Shown here: positions 17,194 through 23,542 of the stretch, one piece after another
Numbering within the stretch: the stretch's first letter is position 1
How the letters are laid out: every line of letters starts with the position of its first letter
Source: Parabacteroides sp.
Lineage (GTDB): Bacteria > Bacteroidota > Bacteroidia > Bacteroidales > Tannerellaceae
Direction: 5' to 3'
Assembly (NCBI GenBank): GCA_028689545.1
Contig: JAQVCX010000019.1
Location: 1 to 40,831 of the forward strand
Length of the DNA stretch: 40,831 nt
Program-made: the position numbers and the translations under genes
The notes under the pieces: generated by a model
The model's input: the letters and a program-made list of their open reading frames with translations, nothing else
Databases searched by the model: none
What the model was told of the DNA's origin: nothing

Positions 17194-17523
17194 ATGACAG
17201 TAGAGGTAGCTATGGTTATTTCTATCCTCTCCGTGTCCGTATCGGTTTATTTTGCAATTCATAACAGTAAGAGAGCCGACAATACAGAGATCGAGAGGAA
17301 AGCACGAGAAACGGCTACGATCGACGTAAAGCTAAATGAAATTGGAAACGACGTAAAAGATATTAAGTACGACATTACCGCCGTAAAACGAGACGTCCAA
17401 GCTCTCTCTAAGCAAGTCGTAATCGTAGAGCAATCCACAAAGTCAGCTCATAAGAGACTCGATGTTATTGAGAGGAGGCTCAATTTTGACAAAGAAGAAA
17501 TCCACGAGGAGAGGGACTCGTAA
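17194..17523 (+). CDS. Membrane-anchored coiled-coil protein, XhlA-like
   Basis: The 109-residue product has one N-terminal membrane segment (AMVISILSVSVSVYFAI, about 5-21) followed by a long coiled coil (about 30-105). This resembles XhlA-type proteins that assist holins, but could also be a tail-anchoring spanin-like scaffold. It lies four bases after the previous gene, with GGGGAAG as a weak binding site. It overlaps the next gene. Confidence 0.6.
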   Translation: MTVEVAMVISILSVSVSVYFAIHNSKRADNTEIERKARETATIDVKLNEIGNDVKDIKYDITAVKRDVQALSKQVVIVEQSTKSAHKRLDVIERRLNFDKEEIHEERDS

Positions 17524-17812
17524 AAAGAGATCTTTCGGTAAGATCCTCCTAATTGCTATGATCTTAATGTGTTTAGAGATTGTAGTCTTTTCCGAGGTAG
17601 CGATGATCTACTTATCTGATCTCTCGTCTCTGTATGCTCTAATCGGTATCGTCGCAAGTTTGGCGGTTGCTATTTGGGCGTATAGTGAAAAATCAGCTAA
17701 GGAAAACACCAAGGGCGGGATTACTTACGATCTCGCTATGATGAGTCAGACTCCACCACCCGAGGGGGAGGATCCGGATAATGACTCCAATAATGAGGAG
17801 GTAGAAAAATGA
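17486..17812 (+). CDS. Putative holin-associated membrane protein
   Basis: About 108 residues. A very basic N-terminus (TKKKSTRRGTRKKRS) is followed by two membrane segments (ILLIAMILMCLEIVVFSEVA and LYALIGIVASLAVAIWAY) and an acidic, proline-rich tail. Two-span topology beside a second membrane protein and an endolysin suggests a holin or antiholin. I chose the TTG at 17486, seven bases after GAGGAGG, inside the upstream gene. It overlaps the next gene by four bases. Confidence 0.62.
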   Translation: MTKKKSTRRGTRKKRSFGKILLIAMILMCLEIVVFSEVAMIYLSDLSSLYALIGIVASLAVAIWAYSEKSAKENTKGGITYDLAMMSQTPPPEGEDPDNDSNNEEVEK

Positions 17813-18168
17813 CCTACGACAAAATAATTTTTTATTTAGCGATCCTTTTAGCCGGCGTTACCGTGCTGATCGGATTAACAAACATCATAACTCAGTTAGT
17901 AAAAAAGATTATCAATCGAGAGGAATTTCCCGCTCAAGCGATAGTCTTTTTAATTGCTGAGGTTTTGACTTTCCTAACCGTGATTATCGGTTGCACGATC
18001 GCCGGTATAACGATGTATTGGTATTTCTATGTAGTTACATTTATTCTCGGAGCTTTGGTCGCCTACGGTGCGATCTTCGGCTACGACAACCTTTACACTC
18101 AGCTATTAACGGCGGTTAAAAATTTAATCAATGTGATCTTTAAAAAGGAGGACTCTAAGAATGATTGA
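17809..18168 (+). CDS. Holin
   Basis: The 119-residue protein has three predicted membrane segments (IIFYLAILLAGVTVLIGLTN, IVFLIAEVLTFLTVIIGCTI and YFYVVTFILGALVAYGAIFG) and a charged C-terminus, as in class I holins, and it lies directly before the endolysin. GAGGAGG precedes the ATG by eight bases. Its last bases overlap the endolysin start. The role is inferred from topology and context. Confidence 0.75.
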   Translation: MTYDKIIFYLAILLAGVTVLIGLTNIITQLVKKIINREEFPAQAIVFLIAEVLTFLTVIIGCTIAGITMYWYFYVVTFILGALVAYGAIFGYDNLYTQLLTAVKNLINVIFKKEDSKND

Positions 18169-19114
18169 AAAACTTATTAACAAAGCGATCTCTTACCTCG
18201 GAGCTAAAGAGCCAACCGGGGACGATCAGTTTATCCGATACTACAATAGTATCGCCGGAACCTCTTTCTCTATGACGGTGGCGTGGTGTGCGATCTTCGT
18301 TACATCTATCGCTCGTATGATCGGGATCTCTACCGATCTGATCCCAACTTTCGCTAGTTGCGATCTAGGTAAAAAATGGTTTACCGATAAAGGTCGTTAT
18401 GAGAAGTCCAAAGCCTACGGCGGTACTTACGTCCCTAAGCGTGGCGACGTTGTTTTCTATTCCGGAAAATACAAACAAAACGACTCGACTCACGTCGGTT
18501 ATGTCGTAAGCGTGTCCGGAGGATCACTCAAAGCGATCGAGGGTAATAAGTCCGACGCGGTCGGTTATCGAAACCTTTCTCTCGCTAACGTGTATATTAT
18601 CGGTTATGGTCGCGTTGCTGACTTTGTGGGTGGATCTTCAAGCTCCGGATCTTCCGGATCAAGCTCTAAGTCTCCTATGACTACGGTCTCAGCTTTCCAA
18701 GAGTGGCTTAACGCTAACTTTGGAGAACAGATCAAGGCTTGTAAATTATGTGGAAACGCTCTCCTTAAGGTAGACGGATCCTACGGAGCTAAGACTCAAG
18801 CCGGAGCCGTTATCGCTTTCCAAGTTACTTGTAACTCCTCTTTTGGTTGCAAGCTCATAGTCGACGGAGACTTCGGATCTAAGTCCAAGGCTTACGGTAA
18901 TAAGGCTCTCGTCAAGAAAGGATCTAAAGGTACTTTCGTATATATCGTCGAGGGTGTGCTCGCCTCTTTCGGTTTCTATTCCGGAGAGTTTGACGGCGTA
19001 GCCGGTAACGGTGTAGACGCCGGGATCCGAGCTTTTCAAACTAAATACGGTTTGACAGTAGACGGCGAAAACGGAGCTAACTCCTATTATAAGGAGCTAA
19101 ACCTTAAAGGCTAG
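18161..19114 (+). CDS. Endolysin: CHAP domain plus two peptidoglycan-binding domains
   Basis: This 317-residue enzyme cleaves the host cell wall. The N-terminal CHAP-type domain (about 1-155) has the catalytic Cys in AWCAIFV (about 43) and the His in STHVGYV (about 111), followed by EGN. A Ser/Gly linker (about 158-172) leads to two peptidoglycan-binding repeats: one with SYGAKTQAGAVIAFQ (about 210-225) and one with FDGVAGNGVDAGIRAFQTKY (about 277-300). There is no signal peptide, so export needs the holin. AAGGAGG precedes the ATG. A strong terminator follows and closes the late operon. Confidence 0.9.
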   Translation: MIEKLINKAISYLGAKEPTGDDQFIRYYNSIAGTSFSMTVAWCAIFVTSIARMIGISTDLIPTFASCDLGKKWFTDKGRYEKSKAYGGTYVPKRGDVVFYSGKYKQNDSTHVGYVVSVSGGSLKAIEGNKSDAVGYRNLSLANVYIIGYGRVADFVGGSSSSGSSGSSSKSPMTTVSAFQEWLNANFGEQIKACKLCGNALLKVDGSYGAKTQAGAVIAFQVTCNSSFGCKLIVDGDFGSKSKAYGNKALVKKGSKGTFVYIVEGVLASFGFYSGEFDGVAGNGVDAGIRAFQTKYGLTVDGENGANSYYKELNLKG

Positions 19115-19144
19115 AGAGGCGGTGATCCTACTATCTCAAGAAAA

Positions 19145-19178
19145 GGCTATCGGAGTAAAATCCGGTAGCCTCTTTTTT
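19145..19178 (+). terminator. Rho-independent terminator of the late operon
   Basis: GGCTATCGGA and TCCGGTAGCC pair perfectly (one G-T) around GTAAAA and are followed by TCTTTTTT. It lies 30 bases after the endolysin stop. Confidence 0.93.
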
Positions 19179-19195
19179 GTTGCCTATATTTATTT

Positions 19196-19211
19196 TACGC
19201 TAATAACCGTA
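19196..19211 (+). promoter_or_regulatory. Operator copy 1, TACGCTAATAACCGTA
   Basis: It differs in two positions from the perfect palindrome TACGCTAATTAGCGTA found at 19274. It lies about 77 bp upstream of the TATAAT at 19288. Confidence 0.65.
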
Positions 19212-19230
19212 ATCTTGCACAATAGGAGAG

Positions 19231-19246
19231 TACGCTAATAACCGTA
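19231..19246 (+). promoter_or_regulatory. Operator copy 2, TACGCTAATAACCGTA
   Basis: It is identical to copy 1, 35 bp further on; the identity extends a few bases on (AATnTTG). Together with copies 3 and 4 it suggests cooperative binding of an HTH regulator. Confidence 0.65.
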
Positions 19247-19273
19247 ATTTTGTATATTCTGTCAATAGTATTT

Positions 19274-19293
19274 TACGCTAATTAGCGTATAAT
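19274..19293 (+). promoter_or_regulatory. Promoter with perfect palindromic operator (copy 3)
   Basis: TACGCTAATTAGCGTA is a perfect 16-bp palindrome whose end overlaps a TATAAT box at 19288-19293. No good -35 hexamer lies 17 bp upstream, so the promoter may need an activator or be tightly repressed by the bound protein. It would drive the small-gene cluster starting at 19350. The probable ligand is the HTH protein at 20475, whose own promoter has the same site. Confidence 0.7.
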
Positions 19294-19349
19294 GTAATTA
19301 TGAGGTAAGGAAATAAGACCTCAAATAAAAAGAAAGGAGGTACTCCTCA

Positions 19350-19463
19350 ATGACTTACAAAGTCATTAGTACCGGTTGTATCATCTTACAAAGTGGTCGG
19401 ATCATAGCGGAAACGCCAACAGAGCAAGAGGCAATCGAGTACATTAAGGAACACCTCGAGTAA
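19350..19463 (+). CDS. Small hypothetical protein (37 aa)
   Basis: The short frame reads MTYKVISTGCIILQSGRIIA and ends KEHLE. AAAGGAGG lies nine bases before the ATG, and the gene is the first after the operator-controlled promoter. The region GGAGGTACTCC around the binding site can fold on itself and may limit translation. A TGAGGT/ACCTCA hairpin lies in the leader (about 19300-19322). Function unknown. Confidence 0.6.
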   Translation: MTYKVISTGCIILQSGRIIAETPTEQEAIEYIKEHLE

Positions 19464-19484
19464 GAGGTTAACACAAAAATCAAA

Positions 19485-19507
19485 GGCGGTCAAGAACATC
19501 GACCGCC
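19485..19507 (+). repeat. Intercistronic hairpin
   Basis: GGCGGTC pairs with GACCGCC over a 9-base loop. There is no U-tract, so it is probably an RNA stability or processing element between the two small genes. Confidence 0.5.
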
Positions 19508-19537
19508 GGAGATTTCAAAATAGAGGAGGACTACAAT

Positions 19538-19813
19538 ATGGTAACATTGGAAACTATTAAAAATCAGATCGACGAAGAAATCGAAACTATCAACAAAACT
19601 TACGAGCTTTTGGGTTACTACTGTTTTACCGACGACGCTAAGGATTGTGTAAAGGCTCTCAAGTCTCTTTCAAAAATTTGCATATTCTCTGAGAATACGG
19701 TCGACTTTATTCTTAAAGTAAGAGACGCCGAGAAAACGGAAATAGCCTCAGTTTATAAGAATATGAAACGGTACTTAAAAGCTCAGTTTGAGATCCGTAT
19801 TATCAACGAATAG
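19538..19813 (+). CDS. Hypothetical helical protein (91 aa)
   Basis: The product is predicted to be mostly helical (MVTLETIKNQIDEEIETINK, then EKTEIASVYKNMKRYLKAQF). I do not recognise a family. The ATG follows GAGGAGG by seven bases, and the TAG stop lies 12 bases before the next ATG. It belongs to the operator-controlled small-gene cluster, which could be expressed in the lysogen or early in infection. Confidence 0.75.
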   Translation: MVTLETIKNQIDEEIETINKTYELLGYYCFTDDAKDCVKALKSLSKICIFSENTVDFILKVRDAEKTEIASVYKNMKRYLKAQFEIRIINE

Positions 19814-19825
19814 GAGGACGTAATA

Positions 19826-20008
19826 ATGAGTAAATCAAATTATAGCGATTATTGTACGGCTTGGTATTTGGACGGCGAGGTTATTATCTACGACGAGATA
19901 ACGGATAAGTTCATAAATAGGATCCAAGCGGACGAGGAAACCGGAAAAAAGATCCTAGCAGATTGGAAAGCTAACGCTCCTAAAAATTGTATATGTGATC
20001 TCATTTAG
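19826..20008 (+). CDS. Hypothetical protein (60 aa)
   Basis: A small acidic, aromatic-rich protein (NYSDYCTAWYLDGEVIIYDE) with three cysteines and ending ICDLI. AGGAGG precedes the ATG. No family is recognised. It is followed by a CCGGAGG/CCTCCGG hairpin. Confidence 0.68.
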   Translation: MSKSNYSDYCTAWYLDGEVIIYDEITDKFINRIQADEETGKKILADWKANAPKNCICDLI

Positions 20009-20018
20009 TTGAGACCGA

Positions 20019-20038
20019 CCGGAGGCGGGATCCTCCGG
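20019..20038 (+). repeat. Intercistronic hairpin
   Basis: CCGGAGG pairs with CCTCCGG around CGGGAT. There is no U-tract. It overlaps the pseudo-binding-site GGAGG, so any start further upstream than 20057 would be blocked. Confidence 0.5.
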
Positions 20039-20056
20039 AGAAAAGAGGATAAAGAT

Positions 20057-20239
20057 ATGTTATTAAAATTATTAGTTACGGTTTTATCTACTGACGAGTT
20101 TTATATTTGCAATAAAAAGGACAAGTTGATCGAGGAGCTCTCCGGAGATCCTAAAGTAGTATTAGAAAAATACAAAAATAAAGAAGTGTTAAAAATAACA
20201 CCGTTACAAAATTCCTTAGAAATAATGTTAAATATTTAG
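20057..20239 (+). CDS. Hypothetical protein (60 aa)
   Basis: Starts MLLKLLVTVLSTDEFYICNK. I chose the ATG at 20057 because AGAGGA precedes it and the upstream hairpin occludes earlier starts. The sequence is more AT-rich at its 3' end than its neighbours. No family is recognised. Confidence 0.6.
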   Translation: MLLKLLVTVLSTDEFYICNKKDKLIEELSGDPKVVLEKYKNKEVLKITPLQNSLEIMLNI

Positions 20240-20250
20240 GAGGTGTAAAT

Positions 20251-20424
20251 ATGAGTGCAATGAAAAGATACATCGAGGATCAGATCGAGGAGATCGCAAA
20301 AGAGACCGGTTATACTTGGGACTTTCTTATGGATAGATACAACGAGCTTGTCGAGGATATGGAGCCGGGAGATCCGGATCCTCTTGAGGAGGTTCGATCC
20401 GTAGCAAGAGAAAAAGATTTTTAA
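20251..20424 (+). CDS. Hypothetical acidic protein (57 aa)
   Basis: The frame MSAMKRYIEDQIEEIAKETG then YTWDFLMDRYNELVEDME has strong helical periodicity. AGGAGG lies eight bases before the ATG. The product is acidic and could be a small DNA-mimic or a regulator partner, but nothing specific shows. Its stop is 17 bases before the TATAAT of the next gene. Confidence 0.62.
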   Translation: MSAMKRYIEDQIEEIAKETGYTWDFLMDRYNELVEDMEPGDPDPLEEVRSVAREKDF

Positions 20425-20440
20425 GTTTTTGGATTTATGA

Positions 20441-20461
20441 TATAATACGTCAATAAGCGTA
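20441..20461 (+). promoter_or_regulatory. Extended -10 promoter with operator copy 4
   Basis: TGATATAAT is an extended -10 box (20438-20446). TACGTCAATAAGCGTA (20446-20461) overlaps the expected transcription start and matches the 19274 palindrome at 13 of 16 positions. It lies directly upstream of the HTH gene at 20475, which fits autoregulation. Confidence 0.68.
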
Positions 20462-20474
20462 AGGAGGTAATAAC

Positions 20475-20744
20475 ATGAGTCAGATTATAAACGATCCAAG
20501 ATCTCGAATGATCCGAGGCGAGATCACACCTTTAAAATATTATTTAGGCGAGCATAAAATGACCGTCAAGGATCTAGCAGATAAGACCGGACTTAATAAG
20601 CGTAACTTGGACGATTACGTCTCCGGGTGTAAAGATATTCACGGTATCGCTTTCGCTAGTGGTCTCTCGATCGCTAGGACATTGGAGATCGATCCGTGGG
20701 ATCTCTTTCCTCGGATCTACGATAACACTAAGGAGGATATTTAA
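20475..20744 (+). CDS. HTH regulator (XRE-like)
   Basis: The 89-residue protein has a helix-turn-helix: MTVKDLADKTGLNKRNLDDYVSG (about 29-52), followed by a C-terminal segment ASGLSIARTLEIDPWDLFPR. This form is common among small Cro/C1-type regulators of Clostridia mobile elements. The ATG follows AAGGAGG. The promoter contains a copy of the operator seen three times at 19.2 kb, so I infer that this protein regulates both its own gene and the small-gene cluster, as a second switch distinct from the CI/Cro pair at 24 kb. Confidence 0.8.
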   Translation: MSQIINDPRSRMIRGEITPLKYYLGEHKMTVKDLADKTGLNKRNLDDYVSGCKDIHGIAFASGLSIARTLEIDPWDLFPRIYDNTKEDI

Positions 20745-20745
20745 T

Positions 20746-21120
20746 ATGTGGACGTGCGAAACCTTTAAAGAATTTTTTGAGAAAGAAAAGGTTAGAAAAA
20801 TTGCGACCGGGCATTATGGATCTGATCCTACCTTTCTATTTAATCCGGACGGATCATTTAATCAAGATAATTGGAATGGATCCGATCTAATTAGAAGATA
20901 TGCTCTCCATTGTTGGGACGGAGATATTATCGACGATCGAGTAAAAGTCGGTTTTGCTTGTGATGATTGGACGGTAATAATAAAAATCAACAAAGACACT
21001 TATGTAATTGAGTGGTATAAATCTCGAGGAAGAACGGATAGAATAACTAAGAACAAAAAACCGATCACGTTATCCGAATACGTGGAATTATTAAATATAT
21101 TAGAGATTGAAAATTTCTAA
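20746..21120 (+). CDS. Hypothetical protein (124 aa)
   Basis: Starts MWTCETFKEFFEKEKVRKIA two bases after the previous stop, with AAGGAGG upstream, so it is translated together with the HTH regulator. It contains aromatic-rich beta stretches (KVGFACDDWTVIIKINKDTY) and ends LLNILEIENF. Not recognised. The last 10 bases lie in the first copy of a ~55-bp repeat also found after the tRNA gene. Confidence 0.72.
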   Translation: MWTCETFKEFFEKEKVRKIATGHYGSDPTFLFNPDGSFNQDNWNGSDLIRRYALHCWDGDIIDDRVKVGFACDDWTVIIKINKDTYVIEWYKSRGRTDRITKNKKPITLSEYVELLNILEIENF

Positions 21121-21165
21121 GAAATTTCTAAAGTGCTATATATTTTTATGGTATAAACTGATATA
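21111..21165 (+). repeat. Direct repeat left of tRNA (copy 1)
   Basis: The segment begins AAATTTCTAAGAAATTTCTA and ends ATAAACTGATATA; it matches 21410-21464 at most positions. It carries (T)TTTCTAAG words that recur toward the integrase gene. Confidence 0.65.
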
Positions 21166-21328
21166 TAGATTTTTATATAAATCCTTTAAAATCAACGGTT
21201 TTCGTTACATAGTGATAGTCCTAAATAGGGCGTCTATACCTTGCCAAGGTAACGACAAGGACACGGACGCCCTTAAAATTTGCGTATGAAAATCAATTAA
21301 ATAGCGGTCATTAAAAACCCGCAAACGT
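21166..21328 (+). other. Noncoding stretch with a nested inverted repeat
   Basis: AGGGCGTC at 21227-21234 pairs with GACGCCCT at 21266-21273. Inside it, ACCTT-GCC-AAGGT repeats the anticodon stem-loop core CCTTGCCAAGG of the tRNA-Gly that lies 90 bp downstream. No gene is credible here. It could be a part of the attachment region or the remains of a tRNA-derived element. Confidence 0.5.
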
Positions 21329-21400
21329 GCGATAGTGGCTCAGTTGGTAGAGCACCTCCTTGCCAAGGAGGAAGTCGCGAGTTCGAGTCTCGTCTATCGC
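21329..21400 (+). tRNA. tRNA-Gly (anticodon GCC)
   Basis: A full cloverleaf can be folded: acceptor GCGATAG/CTATCGC, D arm GCTC/GAGC, anticodon stem CCTCC/GGAGG around TTGCCAA (anticodon GCC), and T arm GCGAG-TTCGAGT-CTCGT. The discriminator base is T, as in bacterial glycine tRNAs, and no CCA is encoded. It lies next to the integrase gene between two direct repeats. It may be a cargo tRNA or part of the attachment region. It cannot decode UAG. Confidence 0.93.
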
Positions 21401-21409
21401 TTTTTCAAA

Positions 21410-21464
21410 AAATTTCTAAGAATTTTTCTAAAGTTCTTAGATTTTTTTATTATAAACTGATATA
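21410..21464 (+). repeat. Direct repeat right of tRNA (copy 2)
   Basis: It matches 21111-21165. Exact TTTTCTAAG words follow at 21482-21490, 21502-21510 and 21515-21523. Such short repeats near attP can be arm-type integrase binding sites. Confidence 0.65.
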
Positions 21465-21467
21465 CAA

Positions 21468-21505
21468 AAGGATCCCTAGAATTTTCTAAGGATCCTTATT
21501 TTTTT
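21468..21505. terminator. Terminator hairpin between tRNA and integrase ends
   Basis: AAGGATCC and GGATCCTT pair around a 14-base loop. ATTTTTTT follows on the plus strand and TTTT on the minus strand, so it may stop the rightward tRNA transcript and, more weakly, the integrase transcript. Confidence 0.75.
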
Positions 21506-22762
21506 CTAAGCGTGTTTTCTAAGTGGTATTACTTTCGCTCCGTAGTCCTCTAGGACTTCCTCGTGAGCGGTCTCTCCTAGGTGTGCATAATGGTGCTCCA
21601 TGGTCTTAACGCTATTCCCCATGATCTCAGCTATTAGCTTGCTTTTCTTTCCTCCTAACATAAGATTAGTAGCAAAGCTATGTCTCGTATCGTAGAGCCT
21701 CATATCCGGGAGTTTACGACGTCCCTCCGGGATTTGCCTACCCTCGGAGGTAAGCTCGTCTATTTCCTTGTTATTTCGCCGTAGGAGCCTCTTAAAATTC
21801 TTTGAGAGCGTGTCCGGTTTGACCGGCTGACCTTGGAGTCCTACAAAGAGGAAATCGTTAACGTCCTCCGGATCCATTTCGCCGGAGGCTAATCCAACGA
21901 ACCGATCTTTACGCTTTCTCTTAAGCTGATCTAGGATCAGATCGTAAAGCTCCTCGGAGATCTTAAGCGGTCTATGAGATCGATCATTTTTAAGATCGCT
22001 CGTATTGCCGTATCGATTGAGTCCTCGATTGAGAGTGAGGATCCTCTTAGCCGTTAGATCTGACTCAGCTAGTCCGCATATCTCGCCCGGTCTTGCCCCG
22101 GTCGCAAACATTACAATTAACATAGCGTAATAAGGAGACTCGGCTACGAAAGGTAACTCAAGATAGTAAGTGATCTCCTCCTCCGTCCAAGTGGTATGCT
22201 TTACCTCTCCGACTTTACATCGACTTACTCCGGTCATTGGAGTATCGGGGATCACTTTTAAAACGTCTTTAGCAAAGTTGAAAATATCACACATTATATT
22301 TATGATCTTGTTTACGGTTTCGGGTTTATAGTTGAGGAGATCGAGATCCGGATCCTCTTTAAGAGCTTTCGCTTTCTCCTCGCTATACTCGCACTCGGTA
22401 CGGTATGCGATCACATGGGCGGTCGTGATCCGGTTTATCTTCTTATCTCCAAAGATCGGCTCTAGGAAATGATGATAGTCATAATCGTACACTCTCCAAG
22501 TCGAGTCGGCGTAATCTTGCTTAGCAGACTTTAGCCATAGCTCGGCGACCTCTGAAAATAGAGGAGCTTTGGATTTACCCTTGAGCTCTCCCTTATCCAA
22601 TTTCTCGATCATGCTAGCCTCCTCGAGCTTGGCGTCTTTACGTTTAGCAAATCCGGAGCTCCATATCGGCTTATTAGATTGAGGATCGAAAACCACGGCG
22701 TAATATTTAGTCGTAGTTTTCCCGGTCTTTTTCGAGGTGTAATCTTTGGTTTGTATTGACAT
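21506..22762 (-). CDS. int: Tyrosine integrase
   Basis: The 418-residue protein catalyses phage integration and excision. Layout: an N-terminal arm-binding domain (about 1-60, MSIQTKDYTSKKTGKTTTKY), a core-binding SAM-like domain (about 65-180) and a catalytic domain with GARPGEICGL (first Arg), YDTRHSFATN (His-x-x-Arg box, with Tyr in the usual first-His place) and MEHHYAHLG containing the nucleophile Tyr. I chose the ATG at 22762, nine bases after GGAGGAG; an upstream extension of 36 codons has no such site. It is transcribed leftward, toward the tRNA and probable attP. Confidence 0.95.
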   Translation of the reverse strand: MSIQTKDYTSKKTGKTTTKYYAVVFDPQSNKPIWSSGFAKRKDAKLEEASMIEKLDKGELKGKSKAPLFSEVAELWLKSAKQDYADSTWRVYDYDYHHFLEPIFGDKKINRITTAHVIAYRTECEYSEEKAKALKEDPDLDLLNYKPETVNKIINIMCDIFNFAKDVLKVIPDTPMTGVSRCKVGEVKHTTWTEEEITYYLELPFVAESPYYAMLIVMFATGARPGEICGLAESDLTAKRILTLNRGLNRYGNTSDLKNDRSHRPLKISEELYDLILDQLKRKRKDRFVGLASGEMDPEDVNDFLFVGLQGQPVKPDTLSKNFKRLLRRNNKEIDELTSEGRQIPEGRRKLPDMRLYDTRHSFATNLMLGGKKSKLIAEIMGNSVKTMEHHYAHLGETAHEEVLEDYGAKVIPLRKHA

Positions 22763-22799
22763 AGATACACTCCTCCTTTTAATTTGGAGGCGGTCGTGA

Positions 22800-22884
22800 T
22801 ATAATTTTATAAGACTTAGTCGAGTCCACAATCGCCTCGGTGGTTGGGAGCTCTCTCGTGTTGGTAGCATGAGGGAGCTTTTTT
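22800..22884 (+). ncRNA. Candidate short RNA opposite the integrase promoter
   Basis: A TATAAT box at 22800-22805 on the plus strand is followed within ~45 bases by a 12-bp stem (AGCTCTCTCGTG with CATGAGGGAGCT, two G-T pairs), loop TTGGTAG and a T6 tail at 22879-22884. No gene is encoded between them. This predicts a ~70-base transcript divergent from and partly antisense to the integrase promoter. A good -35 is lacking, so the promoter is uncertain; the terminator part is strong. Confidence 0.45.
22804..22831 (-). promoter_or_regulatory. Candidate integrase promoter
   Basis: On the minus strand TTGTGG (22831-22826) and TAAAAT (22809-22804) are separated by 16 bp, about 40 bp before the integrase start codon. 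Confidence 0.45.
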
Positions 22885-22886
22885 AG

Positions 22887-23194
22887 TGTCACAAAACACG
22901 TCACAAAAAGCGAGGTGTCACAAAAATAATTTTATTTAATTTGAGAAAAAATTTTTTTTAAGTAAAAATTTTCTAAGTGTCACATAAAAACGCGTGACAA
23001 GTTTAGTTTTTGTGACTCGTTTTGTGACATCGAAAAGTTAGTAAATTCAAGGCTTTAGCGGTGGTCTGTCTCATTATCTCCTATTTTTTCTTTACTCTTA
23101 GAAAGAAAATAATAATAGTAGAGTAAATAAGTAAGTATGAGACATAAGATATAATATTATATAAGACTCGCTAAAATTTTGAGTTTTTGTGACA
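22887..23194 (+). repeat. Noncoding iteron-hairpin cassette A
   Basis: TGTCACAAAA-type repeats run forward at 22887, 22899 (CGTCAC) and 22916, then after an A/T tract TTTTCTAAG-TGTCACA at 22969, then inverted GTGACA at 22994, TTTTTGTGAC at 23007, TTTGTGACA at 23021 and TTTTTGTGACA at 23184. Between the last two a long hairpin has arms GTCTCAT (23068) with ATGAGAC (23137) and TTTACTCT (23091) with AGAGTAAA (23120), then an AT-rich stretch. The same architecture recurs at 39281-39587. Candidate replication origin or regulatory region; no protein is encoded. Confidence 0.8.
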
Positions 23195-23209
23195 CTTAAT
23201 AAAAATTTT

Positions 23210-23488
23210 TTACTTATCTAATTTTTTATTGAGTTGATCGAGCTGACGGATTATGATCCAATTTTGTTCTACGAGAGCGGATAAATACCCGAGCTTTGCG
23301 GTGTCCTCAGCTTTACCGCCTAATAAGATCCCGGCTTTCATGAGTCCGAGTCCGGATAGATCGGCGATGATCTTTCTAATGGACGCCTTGTCACTCTCTG
23401 ATAATGTCTCGAGTCCGTAGCGGTTCATTAGCTCGTTGGTCTCTCTTGCGGTCTTTTCTTCTTTACTTTCTTTGTTTGCTCCAAACAT
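23210..23488 (-). CDS. Conserved-looking immunity-region protein, unknown
   Basis: The 92-residue product (ETNELMNRYGLETLSESDKA, then IIADLSGLGLMKAGILLGGK and LVEQNWIIIRQLDQLNKKLD) is helical with a C-terminal coiled coil. I believe similar proteins accompany repressors in Clostridia prophages, but the function is not known to me. It lies behind the repressor on the same strand with AAAGGAGG before its ATG, so it should be expressed in the lysogen. Confidence 0.72.
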   Translation of the reverse strand: MFGANKESKEEKTARETNELMNRYGLETLSESDKASIRKIIADLSGLGLMKAGILLGGKAEDTAKLGYLSALVEQNWIIIRQLDQLNKKLDK

Positions 23489-23542
23489 AAAACTACCTCC
23501 TTTAAATAAATTCGATTTTGGTTATCTTGGTACTGATCCGGG

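Noticed and set aside
21107-21289. Possible 60-codon gene in the attachment region
   Set aside because: It starts with TTG without a ribosome binding site and runs over the direct repeat and the nested palindrome, which explain the sequence better.
21329-21400. tRNA as an amber suppressor for the RT stop
   Set aside because: The anticodon is GCC, a glycine tRNA; it cannot read UAG.
22887-23194. TGTCACAAAA repeats as a CRISPR array
   Set aside because: The words are short, change orientation halfway and have irregular spacing; no cas genes are present. Iteron-like binding sites fit better.
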